A stretch of 64,000 nt of DNA from Marmoricola sp. (lineage in GTDB: Bacteria > Actinomycetota > Actinomycetes > Propionibacteriales > Nocardioidaceae). The stretch lies in assembly GCA_025964775.1 (NCBI GenBank), contig JAOPYE010000012.1, forward strand, positions 62,001 through 126,000. The letters are read 5' to 3'. Below, piece by piece: positions 1 to 8,876 of this stretch (position 1 is its first letter; the number at the start of each line of letters is the position of its first letter). Below the pieces are notes generated by a model. That model made no database searches. It was not told the DNA's origin and was given only the letters and a program-made list of their open reading frames with translations. A program made the translations under genes and the position numbers.

Positions 1-471
1 GGTGGCAATCTGGCGGCTTCGACCAGCATCTCGCTGGTCCGATCCGGCGAACCCGTTGACGCCCAACTCCTGATCTATCCGTGTCTCGACCCGTCAATGA
101 CGTCGCCGTCGTACAAGGAGTTCGCGGACGGGTTCCTCCTCACGGCTGAAGCGATGGGCTACTACTGGCGCACTTACGCAGCTGGGCACCGGGCAGACGA
201 TGAACTTCTGGCCCCACTTGCCGCGACGTCTCTAGTCGGAATGCCATCGACGGTGATCGCAACTGCGGAGTCCGATCCACTGGTCGACGAGGGCGCAGAG
301 TTCGCACGCCGGCTGATACAGGCAGGCGTGCGCACCACTTACCTGCCAGCCAAAGGCTTGGTTCACGCTTATATCGATTTCACCGATCGCTCGTCACGGG
401 CACTTGCCGCACGAGACGAAGTGCTGGACGCCTTCGCTGAACTCCACCGAGCCCAAGTGGACGTGCGATGA
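1..471 (+). CDS. Alpha/beta hydrolase (HSL/acetyl-esterase type), C-terminal part
   Basis: The gene is cut by the window edge; the frame is open from base 1. The first residues read GGNLAAS, which is the tail of the GDSAGGN nucleophile-elbow motif of the hormone-sensitive-lipase (alpha/beta-hydrolase-3) family, so the catalytic Ser lies just outside. The acid (ESDPLVDEG) and the base His (GLVHAYIDF) of the triad are both visible in the expected order. The family hydrolyses carboxyl esters of small acyl or aryl substrates. The stop overlaps the next ATG by 4 bp, so it is probably co-transcribed with the dehydrogenase. The substrate cannot be read from the sequence. Confidence 0.85.
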   Translation, partial: GGNLAASTSISLVRSGEPVDAQLLIYPCLDPSMTSPSYKEFADGFLLTAEAMGYYWRTYAAGHRADDELLAPLAATSLVGMPSTVIATAESDPLVDEGAEFARRLIQAGVRTTYLPAKGLVHAYIDFTDRSSRALAARDEVLDAFAELHRAQVDVR

Positions 472-1967
472 CGTGCGCACCTCCAGGATCGCTAACTGTC
501 CCGCAGGCGGCGTCTGTGGAATGGCGTGGTTACGACCGTTCAGCCCTCACTCTCGGCATCGTGCACTTTGGCGTTGGGGCGTTTCATCGAGCTCACTTTG
601 CCGAATACATCGACGACGCGCTTGCCGCAGGCGAGACAGGCTGGGCGATATGCGGCGTCGGACTCCTACCCGAGGATCGCGCGATCCTGGATAGCTTGCG
701 CAACCAGGGATGCATCTACACCCGAACCGTCAAACATGCAGACGGAACATGGTCTCCGCGCTTGATCGGGTCAATCATCGAGGTTCTGTCTGCGCCTGAC
801 GATCCATCCGTGGTACTCGATCGACTCGACAACCCGACGGTGCGGATCGTTTCGATGACGATCACCGAGGGCGGTTATCTCATCGACGAACAGACCGGTG
901 AGTTCGACACGGCCGCAAACTCCATTCAGGACGACCTCGACGGGATGTCGTCGCCGACGACCATCTTCGGGTACCTGGTGACGGCATTGGCAAGAAGGCG
1001 GGAGGCAGGTATCGAGCCGTTTACCGTCCTGAGTTGCGACAACCTTCCCGGCAACGGGGACGCTATCCGGAAGGGCGTTCTCGCTGTCGCGGCTTACAGG
1101 GACCCCGACCTAGCCGCATGGATTTCGGCGAATGTCGCTTTTCCAAACTCGATGGTGGACCGGATCACACCCGGAACCAGCGACGCCGATCGAGAGCGGT
1201 TGCGCGAGGAGTTCGAGATCGTCGACAACGCTGCGGTTGTCTGCGAGCCGTTCAAACAGTGGGTCTTGGAGGACGAGTTCACGTCTGGTAGGCCGTCACT
1301 CGACCACTACGGTGCGCAGTTTGTTGCCGATGTAGGACCGTTCGAGGGGGCGAAACTGCGGATGCTCAACGGCGGACACCAGGCAATCGCCCAGCTTGGA
1401 TACTTGGGTGGGCACGAGTTTGTGCACCAAGCATGCACTGATCCCATCCTCATCAACTTCCTCCTTGCCTACCTGGCAGAGGTTCAAGTCACGCTCTCCG
1501 AGCAAGTGGACCTTGACCTCGATCGTTACGGTCGTCAGTTGATAGCCCGCTTCAGCAATCCCGAGATCGCTGATCCCGTTGACCGAATCCGCGCCTACGC
1601 TTCAGATCGAATTCCAAAGTGGGTCGTGCCGCCGCTTTGCGAAAATCTCGCAGCTGGCAGAGATCCGGTTTTCGGCGCTCTAGTCCTCGTTGCATGGCGC
1701 CGGGCGATCCAGCTCCGGCATTCCCTTCCCATCGCTGAGGCGGCACCGGACCGAATCGGCGATCGCTTGGCAATGCTCGCCGACGACGGAGACCCGATCG
1801 TGTTCCTTGGCGAGCGCGACCTATTTGGTCGACTTGCCGACGACGCGGCATTCGCTGGCGGCTTCGGCCGCCTTGCCGCTGGATTCGAGGCCTTCGGCGC
1901 GCCCCCCGAGGTGCTCCGGATCCTCTACAAGGAACTCTTCGGAGGACCGATTTCTGTTGGTGCGTAA
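468..1967 (+). CDS. Mannitol dehydrogenase family protein (polyol/uronate NAD-dependent oxidoreductase)
   Basis: A 499-residue protein of the usual length for the long-chain mannitol 2-dehydrogenase/fructuronate reductase family. It has the family's N-terminal GIVHFGVGAFHRAHFAEY segment (NAD-binding Rossmann fold), the SMTITEGGY segment, and a C-terminal all-alpha domain with KLRMLNGGHQ, which contains the conserved catalytic-region Lys, Asn and His. The family interconverts a polyol and a ketose, or fructuronate and mannonate, with NAD(P). It starts inside the stop of the esterase gene (ATGA overlap). With the PfkB kinase and ABC importer downstream it suggests a polyol catabolic unit; which polyol is not determinable here. 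Confidence 0.9.
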   Translation: MTCAPPGSLTVPQAASVEWRGYDRSALTLGIVHFGVGAFHRAHFAEYIDDALAAGETGWAICGVGLLPEDRAILDSLRNQGCIYTRTVKHADGTWSPRLIGSIIEVLSAPDDPSVVLDRLDNPTVRIVSMTITEGGYLIDEQTGEFDTAANSIQDDLDGMSSPTTIFGYLVTALARRREAGIEPFTVLSCDNLPGNGDAIRKGVLAVAAYRDPDLAAWISANVAFPNSMVDRITPGTSDADRERLREEFEIVDNAAVVCEPFKQWVLEDEFTSGRPSLDHYGAQFVADVGPFEGAKLRMLNGGHQAIAQLGYLGGHEFVHQACTDPILINFLLAYLAEVQVTLSEQVDLDLDRYGRQLIARFSNPEIADPVDRIRAYASDRIPKWVVPPLCENLAAGRDPVFGALVLVAWRRAIQLRHSLPIAEAAPDRIGDRLAMLADDGDPIVFLGERDLFGRLADDAAFAGGFGRLAAGFEAFGAPPEVLRILYKELFGGPISVGA

Positions 1968-2183
1968 CTGAAGTCTCGGGAGGACGCCATGTACATGAGA
2001 GGAATCGAGTCACGTGCGTGACGAATCCGTCGTCAACCTAACCCGTGAAGAACGTCGATGTTCCCTAGCGGGACAGTTCGCCGCGACTGCCAACGTCGAC
2101 GCATCGCCATATGAGGAGGCAAAAGCCGACCACCGTTGCTTCTGGGCGGAGCAGGCCGGCGCCGAATACAGAGTCGACTTGTC

Positions 2184-3140
2184 ATGAGTTTGGAGGAAGG
2201 AAAGTGGATCTCGCAATCGCGAGCGCACGCCCTCATTGTCGGCGAGGCGCTGGTGGACATCGTTGTCAGTGCCGAGTCGTCTCGAGTGCACCCAGGAGGA
2301 AGTGCGGCGAACACTGCGGTTGCCCTTTCGCGACTGGGTCGGCGCACTCTGTTGGCCTCTTCATTTGGTACCGACTTGAATGGGAGGCTGATCCGCCGTC
2401 ACCTAGCACGCGCCGGGGTTCACGTTGTTAACAGGCCGCGGGGGGCTGACCGCACGTCCGTGGCACGCGCGACCATTGCGTCAGACGGATCAGCCGAGTA
2501 CACATTCGACGTCGATTGGGTTCTGCGTCTACCACGGCGGATGCACACGCCAACCGTGGTACATGTGTCGTCCCTCGGTCCTGTCCTACTTCCAGGCGCC
2601 GGTGCCGTGCAGCGCTTACTTGACCAGATAAAGGGCATCGCAACTGTGGTCTACGACGTGAATGCTAGGCCCGCGATAACTGGCCTTTCGCGACCGGTGA
2701 TGGATCTGGTCGAAGGCACGGTCGCCAAGAGCGACATAGTCAAGGCATCCGACGAAGACCTTCGGACACTCTACCCCCGTCTCAACCCGGAGTCTGCTGC
2801 GAGACGTTTGTTGATGCTTGGGCCGCGCGTTGTTGTGGTCACGCGCGGAATCGCTGGAGCGGTGTGGTTCGCTCGCTCAAGGAGCGTGGAGGTTCCTTCG
2901 CACACGACAAATGTCGTCGACACGATCGGCGCCGGTGACACGTTTAGCGCCGCGCTAATCGATGGACTATGGAGTCGGAACCGCCTTGAGAAGCACTGGA
3001 TGCTCAGCCTGCCGACAATGAGCGAGGCGGATGTCTCAGAGGTTCTCACCTACGCGTCGACGGCGGCATCGATTGCGGTCTCACGTGCCGGCGCGAATCC
3101 ACCCTCGCGTAAGGAACTAGATGCGGCGATTCGCCTTTGA
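2184..3140 (+). CDS. PfkB-family carbohydrate kinase
   Basis: A 318-residue ribokinase/fructokinase-type sugar kinase. It shows the N-terminal Gly-rich segment after a predicted first strand (IVGEALVDIVV, HPGGSAANTAVALSRLG) and the C-terminal PfkB signature VDTIGAGDTFSAAL, which carries the catalytic Asp and the anion hole. It would phosphorylate a free sugar or ketose with ATP in the cytosol, plausibly the product of the dehydrogenase upstream. I chose the ATG at 2184; the frame stays open to 2136, but that segment has no kinase-like character. The ribosome-binding site is weak. About 216 bp separate it from the dehydrogenase, and I see no gene there. Confidence 0.85.
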   Translation: MSLEEGKWISQSRAHALIVGEALVDIVVSAESSRVHPGGSAANTAVALSRLGRRTLLASSFGTDLNGRLIRRHLARAGVHVVNRPRGADRTSVARATIASDGSAEYTFDVDWVLRLPRRMHTPTVVHVSSLGPVLLPGAGAVQRLLDQIKGIATVVYDVNARPAITGLSRPVMDLVEGTVAKSDIVKASDEDLRTLYPRLNPESAARRLLMLGPRVVVVTRGIAGAVWFARSRSVEVPSHTTNVVDTIGAGDTFSAALIDGLWSRNRLEKHWMLSLPTMSEADVSEVLTYASTAASIAVSRAGANPPSRKELDAAIRL

Positions 3141-3275
3141 CCTCGATTTGTCGACGGACTGCCTTGGAAAAGGAAGCGCGGACCTAGATCACGGACGAGT
3201 TCTCAGGCGACATTTACGCTCCGGTTGCTCACGGATCTGCATATCGCGCCGGGGCATCGAGAGATGGAGCAGAGG

Positions 3276-4406
3276 ATGAAGGCAGCAATAGCTGGCATCA
3301 CGGCGATCATGCTCACCGCCGCATTGGCGGCGTGCGGTGCGACATCGAGCGGTGGGTCACAGGCAACCTCGGGGTCTGCGCCCGGTGGGAATTACTTGTA
3401 CACCGCTGCGAAGGTCAAGGGTGGAGTGCCTGTCAAGGCGGTCGCAGGTTGGAAGCCGCTGCACGTCGCGATGTTCGGGTACTGCGCCTGCAACTCGTAT
3501 ACCCAATCAGAAACCCAGGGCATGCAGCGGGCGCTCGACCAGCTCCATAACGGCTCGACACTCACCTTCTTCGACGGCAAATACTCGCCGACGACGCAGA
3601 ACAACCAGATCGAGAACGCCATCACGTCGCAGAAGTACAACGCCTTCGTTGTTCTTCCGATCGACGGTGCATCCGCCGCCCCGGCAGTTCGACAGGCGGT
3701 CCAGGCTGGGATCAAGGTCGGGCAGGCGTCGTTCCCGCTTGGCCCGGGCTGGGACATCACTGACCACTCGCAGGTCCCGGGGGTCGTGATGTCGCTACTA
3801 AATAGCCCCACTTCCGACGGGAAGATCACAGGCGCACGCACAAACGTTCTTTGCCAGGGCAAAAGCCCGTGCAACGTCGTGGTGATGACCGGGCCGCGAT
3901 CGGTTCCGAGTGAGGCACTTCGCTATGGCGCAGTCAAGGCTCAGCTCGGCTCCAATGTGAAGATCGTCTCGACGTGCGATGGTCAGTACACGGCGTCCGG
4001 TGGATTCACCTGCATGCAGGACGCGCTTCAGTTGACGAAGAATATCGACGTCGTGATGAGCCCAAGCAGCGATTCAGAGTTGGTCGGCGCCCAGAAGGCA
4101 CTGACCGCGGCAGGCATCAAGCTTGGCGATCAGAACGCGCAAGGCTTGTTCAAGTTCGTCGGCCTCGGCGCGAGCCAGGCAGCTGTCACGCAGATCCGTG
4201 CAGGTCTCTGGGACTCCAGTGCAACCTGGCTTGGGTACCCGACGCTGTCGACCATCATGACGATGGCCCTCTATGCCAACGTGAACGGGCACGGATCGGA
4301 GTGGCCGCCTGCGTTCAACCTGAACGACATCAGCCCGATTGGGTCGCTCGCCGACAAAGAATCGCTGGCCAATGATCCTTCGTACTCGGGCGAGTGGTGT
4401 TGCTGA
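3276..4406 (+). CDS. Sugar ABC transporter substrate-binding lipoprotein (CUT2 type)
   Basis: A 376-residue exported binding protein. A short basic start, a hydrophobic stretch and the lipobox ALAAC (Cys about residue 20) show a lipoprotein signal peptide, so the mature protein is tethered outside the membrane. The body looks like a type-1 periplasmic-binding protein of the ribose/autoinducer class (VVLPIDGASAAPAVRQAVQAG; a late hinge region with SELVGAQKALTAAG). The ATG at 3276 has a GGAG six bases upstream; an in-frame ATG at 3264 is the alternative. The stop overlaps the ATPase ATG (TGATG), so translation of the two is coupled. The ligand is unknown, probably a pentose, hexose or polyol. 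Confidence 0.9.
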   Translation: MKAAIAGITAIMLTAALAACGATSSGGSQATSGSAPGGNYLYTAAKVKGGVPVKAVAGWKPLHVAMFGYCACNSYTQSETQGMQRALDQLHNGSTLTFFDGKYSPTTQNNQIENAITSQKYNAFVVLPIDGASAAPAVRQAVQAGIKVGQASFPLGPGWDITDHSQVPGVVMSLLNSPTSDGKITGARTNVLCQGKSPCNVVVMTGPRSVPSEALRYGAVKAQLGSNVKIVSTCDGQYTASGGFTCMQDALQLTKNIDVVMSPSSDSELVGAQKALTAAGIKLGDQNAQGLFKFVGLGASQAAVTQIRAGLWDSSATWLGYPTLSTIMTMALYANVNGHGSEWPPAFNLNDISPIGSLADKESLANDPSYSGEWCC

Positions 4407-5983
4407 TGGAACCTGGCTCGGCGCAAGCCGTGCTCGGCTCCGACCTGCAACGGTCGGAGCCGAGCGAGCCGGTCGTCGTTGCCACGGGCATCGAGAAGTC
4501 GTTCGGCGGCGTGAAGGTGCTGCAAGGCATCGACATCATGATCAAAGCAGGCAGTATCCATGCCCTGATTGGAGAGAACGGCGCCGGCAAGTCGACCCTC
4601 GGGCGAATTCTCGCGGGAGCAGTGCGCGCAGACGGCGGAACGCTCAAGGTCAGCGGTCACGAGGTGCAGTACCACTCGCCGCGAGACGCAATCCGTACAG
4701 GTGTCGCGCTGATCGCCCAGGAGCTCGAGCTCGTGCCTGGCCTTACGGTTGCTGAGAACATCATGCTTGGCCACGAGCCCGGGACGGGCGGCATGATCTC
4801 TCGCTCGAAGTTGCGGGCGCAAGCCATCGAGGTGATCGAGCGCGCAGCCTTTGATTTGCTACCCGACACCCCCGTGTGCGAGCTCCGCGTAGCGGAGCGA
4901 CAGCAGGTCGAGATCCTGCGCGCGATTGCCCGCGAGGCGAAGGTGATCGTGATGGACGAGCCGACCACCGCCCTAACGGTCGCCGAGGTAGAGAAGCTTG
5001 GTGAGTTGGTCCGCAGCCTTGCTCACGGCGGAACGGCGATCGTCTACGTTTCGCACAATCTCAAGGAAGTCCTCGCGCTCGCTGACACGATTACGGTCCT
5101 GCGGTCCGGAGCGCTCGTGAAGACGACCGAGGGTGCTGGCGAAACGGAAAGCTCCCTTGTTGAGGCGATCCTCGGCCGCCCCACCGACGTCGTCTATCCG
5201 GCTCTGGTTCGCCCACCAGAAGACGCCCCGGTCATCCTTTCTGCGCGTGAACTCGGCCGTCGTGTCCAAGGTGACTCCGGATTGTCGCTGGAATTGCGCC
5301 GCGGCGAGATCCTTGGTGTCGCCGGTCTGCTGGGCAGCGGCCGCTCGCGGCTGGCTCGTCTCCTTTTCCAGGACCAGGACCCCGGTTCAGGCGAGGTGCT
5401 TATCGGCGGCGATCCCGTTGGGTCGTCGCCCCGCAAGGCTTACGACGCCGGTTTGGTACTGCTGCCCGAAGATCGTCGCGGTCAAGGCCTCCTCATGGGC
5501 CGCTCGATTGTCGAGAATGTGACGTTGCCGCACCTACGGCAACTCAGTCGCGGTGGGTTCGTGTCCACCAAACAGTGTTCGACGGCAACGGCCAGGTTGA
5601 TCAACCAGTTGAACGTCGTGACAGCCTCGCCGCGAGCAGCGGTGGAGTCGCTGTCGGGAGGCAATCAGCAGAAGGTGCTGTTCGGAAAGTGCCTCCTGCG
5701 GCACCCGAAGGTGTTGATTCTCGATGAGCCGACCCGCGGCGTCGACATCGGCGCGAAGGTGAGCATTTACGCGCTGATCCAGAAACTCGCCCAAGAAGGG
5801 ATGGGAGTCATCGTCATGTCATCGGACATTGAAGAAGTGCTCGGACTGGCGCATCGCGTCTTGGTGATGCGAAACGGCGAGATCGTCGCCGACCTTGCAA
5901 ACGATGACCTCGATGCCTCGACTGTCATGCATGCGGCGTTCGGCGTCGATGTGCCGAGCGATGAGGGTGGGCTCCCGGCATGA
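4406..5983 (+). CDS. Sugar ABC transporter ATP-binding protein (RbsA/MglA-like, two ATPase domains)
   Basis: A 525-residue ATPase with two fused nucleotide-binding domains, the standard form for CUT2 sugar importers. Domain 1 has Walker A GENGAGKST, a degenerate signature region (LRVAERQQVEI) and Walker B VIVMDEPT. Domain 2 has GLLGSGRSRLAR in place of a classic P-loop, LSGGNQQKVLFG as signature, and VLILDEPTRGVD as Walker B. The weakened second Walker A is normal for the family. ATG 4406 overlaps the binding-protein stop; a GTG at 4394 is also in frame. The stop overlaps the permease start by 4 bp. Confidence 0.95.
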   Translation: MEPGSAQAVLGSDLQRSEPSEPVVVATGIEKSFGGVKVLQGIDIMIKAGSIHALIGENGAGKSTLGRILAGAVRADGGTLKVSGHEVQYHSPRDAIRTGVALIAQELELVPGLTVAENIMLGHEPGTGGMISRSKLRAQAIEVIERAAFDLLPDTPVCELRVAERQQVEILRAIAREAKVIVMDEPTTALTVAEVEKLGELVRSLAHGGTAIVYVSHNLKEVLALADTITVLRSGALVKTTEGAGETESSLVEAILGRPTDVVYPALVRPPEDAPVILSARELGRRVQGDSGLSLELRRGEILGVAGLLGSGRSRLARLLFQDQDPGSGEVLIGGDPVGSSPRKAYDAGLVLLPEDRRGQGLLMGRSIVENVTLPHLRQLSRGGFVSTKQCSTATARLINQLNVVTASPRAAVESLSGGNQQKVLFGKCLLRHPKVLILDEPTRGVDIGAKVSIYALIQKLAQEGMGVIVMSSDIEEVLGLAHRVLVMRNGEIVADLANDDLDASTVMHAAFGVDVPSDEGGLPA

Positions 5984-6984
5984 GTGTGACCAGCAGGGTG
6001 CCAAGGAAACTCCACACAGCGCGGGTGGTGCCGCAGCGTGCCGGCGCGAATCGCCTGATCGCGGTGGTCGGGTTGCTGCGCGACTACGCCGTTGTAGTCA
6101 CCGGCGTACTGATATTCATCGTGCTATCGATCACCCAACCGGTGTTCTTCTCCTCCAGCAACCTCGAAAACATCGTCAACCAGAACGCGCCACTCGCGAT
6201 CATTGCGGTCGGCACAACGATCGCGATTATCATGCGCGGTTGGGATCTGTCGCTCGGCTCGATCTATGCCTTCTCCGGCGTGACGGCCGCGTGGCTGGCG
6301 AACCACAGCACTCCCTTCATCGGTCTGATCGGCGGTGTCCTTTCAGGAGTTCTGATCGGTCTGATCAATGGGGTACTTGTCTCCCGCTTGAGGATCAACT
6401 CATTCCTCGCCACTCTCGCGAGCGGCATGATCGTTCTGGCACTCGGTAACCTCTACTCAGGCGGGTTCGTGATCACCGTCGCGGCACCCAGTTTCCAGAC
6501 CCTGGGAACCGGGACTGTGCTCGGCATCCAGGACGCCACCTGGCTGATGATCATCTTTGCGGTGATCGTCGGCCTGATTCTGGCTCGCTCACGGTTCGGC
6601 CGCTACAGCTACGCGATCGGCGGCAGTCCGACGGCGTCGCGTCTCTCGGGCGTACGGCTGGCGCTGATCGAAACGGCTGCCTTCGCGCTCAGTGGATTCG
6701 GCGCTGCGGCTGCCGGGGTGATCGCAGCGTCCCAGGTCAGTCAGGGCAGTTCCGATGTCGGGTCGGATCTGACTTTGCGAGCAATCGCGGCGGTCGTCGT
6801 CGGCGGGACCAGTATCGCCGGTGGGTCTGGCGCGATCTGGCGGTCGGTATGCGGCGTGCTGCTACTCGGAATGCTCGCAAACGGCATCAACTTGTTCGGC
6901 GTGAACCCGCTCTGGAGCGACATCATCACGGGTGGCGTGATCCTCGTCGCAGTCGGGCTTCAAGGAATTGGCCGGCGCACCTGA
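5980..6984 (+). CDS. Sugar ABC transporter permease (RbsC-like)
   Basis: A 334-residue polytopic membrane protein of the branched-chain/ribose permease family with about 8-10 hydrophobic segments. It carries the family's characteristic N-terminal IIMRGWDLSLGSIYAFSG segment (RbsC proteins have GGIDLSVG at this point) and the late GGTSIAGGSG segment. It forms the membrane channel with the upstream ATPase. It starts inside the ATPase stop (ATGA). It closes the transporter unit; an oxidoreductase follows 85 bp later and may be in the same transcript. Confidence 0.93.
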   Translation: MSVTSRVPRKLHTARVVPQRAGANRLIAVVGLLRDYAVVVTGVLIFIVLSITQPVFFSSSNLENIVNQNAPLAIIAVGTTIAIIMRGWDLSLGSIYAFSGVTAAWLANHSTPFIGLIGGVLSGVLIGLINGVLVSRLRINSFLATLASGMIVLALGNLYSGGFVITVAAPSFQTLGTGTVLGIQDATWLMIIFAVIVGLILARSRFGRYSYAIGGSPTASRLSGVRLALIETAAFALSGFGAAAAGVIAASQVSQGSSDVGSDLTLRAIAAVVVGGTSIAGGSGAIWRSVCGVLLLGMLANGINLFGVNPLWSDIITGGVILVAVGLQGIGRRT

Positions 6985-7069
6985 GGCTGACTCTCGCGCT
7001 GAGAAGCAAGTCGGGGCATGCCAACGCCAGGCGGCCCTTCCCATCTTCACACTAAGGAAATTGCGGCAC

Positions 7070-7987
7070 ATGCGAGCAGCTGTCGTCAGTCAAATCGGCT
7101 CAGCTCCTGCTTTCGGTGAGTTCCCCGAGCCTTCGAACGTTGCAGATGACGAAGTGGTCGTTGACGTGGCGCTAGCCGGGCTGAATCCCGTCGATCGCCT
7201 ACAGGCCGACGGGTATGCGGATCCGGTGGTCCCGTTCGTGCCAGGTTTTGAAGGAGTCGGGCGGGTTCGATCGCGCCGTGTCTACTTCGGCACGACGGTG
7301 AACCCGCATGGATCGCTTGCTGAGAAGGCAGTGGTCAAGACCGAGGCCCTGCTCAAGATCCCGGAAGGTCTCAGCGATGAGCAGGCGATTCCGATCGGTA
7401 TTGCCGGGCTATCAGCGTGGCTGCCGTTGACCTGGGAGACCGAGTTGAAGGGCGGCGAGCGCGTGCTGGTCACTGGGGCGACCGGCATGGTTGGCCAGAT
7501 CGCAGTGCAAGCCGCGAAGCTGCTCGGTGCCGGTCATGTGGTCGCCGCTGGCCGCGACACCAGGATGCTCGCCAGACTCGCAGATCTCGGCGCAGATCAG
7601 ACGGTCGCGTTGAACGACGACGTTGACACGGCGATCGCGGCAGCAGCGGGCCCGGGCTATGACGTCGTGATCGACTGCGTCTTTGGTGGGCCGTTCCGCG
7701 CCGCCCTGAACTGCGTTTCACCGCGCGGGACAGTGGTCGTCGTCGGTCTGGCCGGAGGTACTCGAGTGACGCTTGACTGGTACGAGTTGTATGCGCGGCG
7801 CGTCGTGTCCTTTGCGATGCCGGTGGTCCCGCCATCAGTCAAGCAACGCGCGTTCGACACCCTGGCTGCTCACGTCCTCGCAGGCGCGATCACTTTCGAG
7901 ACTGAGCAGTTTGGCCTTGAAGACGTCGGACGGGCCTGGTTGGAGTTGGAAAACGGTGCTCACCGCAAGCTGTTGGTCGTGCCCTGA
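7070..7987 (+). CDS. MDR-superfamily quinone oxidoreductase/alcohol dehydrogenase-like protein
   Basis: A 305-residue medium-chain dehydrogenase/reductase. It has a GroES-like N-terminal half (residues 1-110) and a Rossmann half with VTGATGMVGQIAVQAAKLLG for NADPH binding. The catalytic-zinc ligands of classical alcohol dehydrogenases are not seen, so it resembles the zinc-free quinone reductase branch that reduces quinones or enones. The ATG at 7070 has AAGGA upstream; the frame is open from 6968 but the extension is unlike the family. The substrate is unknown. It lies between the sugar importer and a SnoaL-like gene. Confidence 0.85.
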   Translation: MRAAVVSQIGSAPAFGEFPEPSNVADDEVVVDVALAGLNPVDRLQADGYADPVVPFVPGFEGVGRVRSRRVYFGTTVNPHGSLAEKAVVKTEALLKIPEGLSDEQAIPIGIAGLSAWLPLTWETELKGGERVLVTGATGMVGQIAVQAAKLLGAGHVVAAGRDTRMLARLADLGADQTVALNDDVDTAIAAAAGPGYDVVIDCVFGGPFRAALNCVSPRGTVVVVGLAGGTRVTLDWYELYARRVVSFAMPVVPPSVKQRAFDTLAAHVLAGAITFETEQFGLEDVGRAWLELENGAHRKLLVVP

Positions 7988-8036
7988 CAGCTTCAGCCGA
8001 GTATTCGTAGATCCCTAAAGAAGAGGTTGGTTGCAC

Positions 8037-8576
8037 ATGGCTGACGTACTCGACCCCCGTCTGCAACGGCTCGTAGACAAGGACGAGATTCGCGACGTTC
8101 TGTATCGCTTCGCCCGCGGCGTCGACCGGCACGACTTCGAGTTGATCCGGTCCTGCTACCACGACGACGCGGTGGATTTCCATGGCGTGTTCGATGGTTC
8201 GGTTAGCGAGTACGTCGACTGGGCGGCAGAGAACTTGCCGAAGTTCGCAACAGCTACCACCCACCACGTGTCCAACGTGCTGATCGACGTCCGAGGCGAC
8301 AACGCGCTTTGCGAGAGCTATGTGCTCGCGGCCCACCGATACACGCGCGAGAATGGCCAACGTGCGGACTTCCTCTGCGGTGCTCGCTACGTAGACCAGT
8401 TCCAGCGCCGAAGTGGCGAATGGCGCATTGCGCACAGGCAGCTCCTCTGGGACTGGGTTCGAGACGATGTCCTGCAGTCCGAATTCGAGGCCGTCGGCAT
8501 CGATGCGACACAGCTACGGTTCGGCGAGCACGCTCCATCAGACGGTGTGTACAAAGCGGCTGCCATCGTCGCCTGA
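8037..8576 (+). CDS. SnoaL/NTF2-like domain protein
   Basis: A 179-residue single-domain protein of the NTF2-like cone fold. The opening LVDKDEIRDVLYRFARGVDRHD followed by CYHDDAVDFHG is typical of SnoaL-like proteins annotated as nuclear-transport-factor-2 family; some are cyclases, hydratases or small subunits of ring hydroxylases. The ATG at 8037 has AGAGG at a suitable distance; TTG 8031 is less likely. About 300 bp without a gene follow, apart from the promoter of the next gene. The function cannot be predicted further. Confidence 0.75.
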   Translation: MADVLDPRLQRLVDKDEIRDVLYRFARGVDRHDFELIRSCYHDDAVDFHGVFDGSVSEYVDWAAENLPKFATATTHHVSNVLIDVRGDNALCESYVLAAHRYTRENGQRADFLCGARYVDQFQRRSGEWRIAHRQLLWDWVRDDVLQSEFEAVGIDATQLRFGEHAPSDGVYKAAAIVA

Positions 8577-8802
8577 AGCAAAGCGAATCGGGTAGCGCAG
8601 CCCGGCAAAAGGGATCCGAAGCGAACCTAGGCTACCCGGGAGATCCGTGAGGCCTGGATCCCTCCGGTCTGCAGCCTCATCTCCGCGCGTGTCCAGGCTT
8701 CGTGACGACAAGTCTCATGGGATCGGCGTGACGACGATGCACGCGGGGACATGGTCGCGCCGCGCAAGAAGTTGCTGACCGAACGCGTGAAATCGCTTCA
8801 AA

Positions 8803-8834
8803 TACTTGACGCTTCAAGTAAGTGTCCGTAGGTT
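8803..8834 (+). promoter_or_regulatory. Promoter with overlapping 18-bp palindromic operator for the azoreductase-like gene
   Basis: TTGACG at 8806-8811 and TAGGTT at 8829-8834 are separated by 17 bp and fit a housekeeping -35/-10 pair. A perfect inverted repeat, TACTTGA-CGCT-TCAAGTA (8803-8820), covers the -35 box, as expected for a repressor site. A second, shorter repeat TTGAA-CA-TTCAA lies at 8841-8852 in the early transcript. MarR- and HxlR-type quinone/redox sensors often use such sites in front of azoreductase genes; no such regulator gene is adjacent. Confidence 0.65.
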
Positions 8835-8876
8835 TATGACTTGAACATTCAATACAACTTGGGAAAGGAAGCCACC

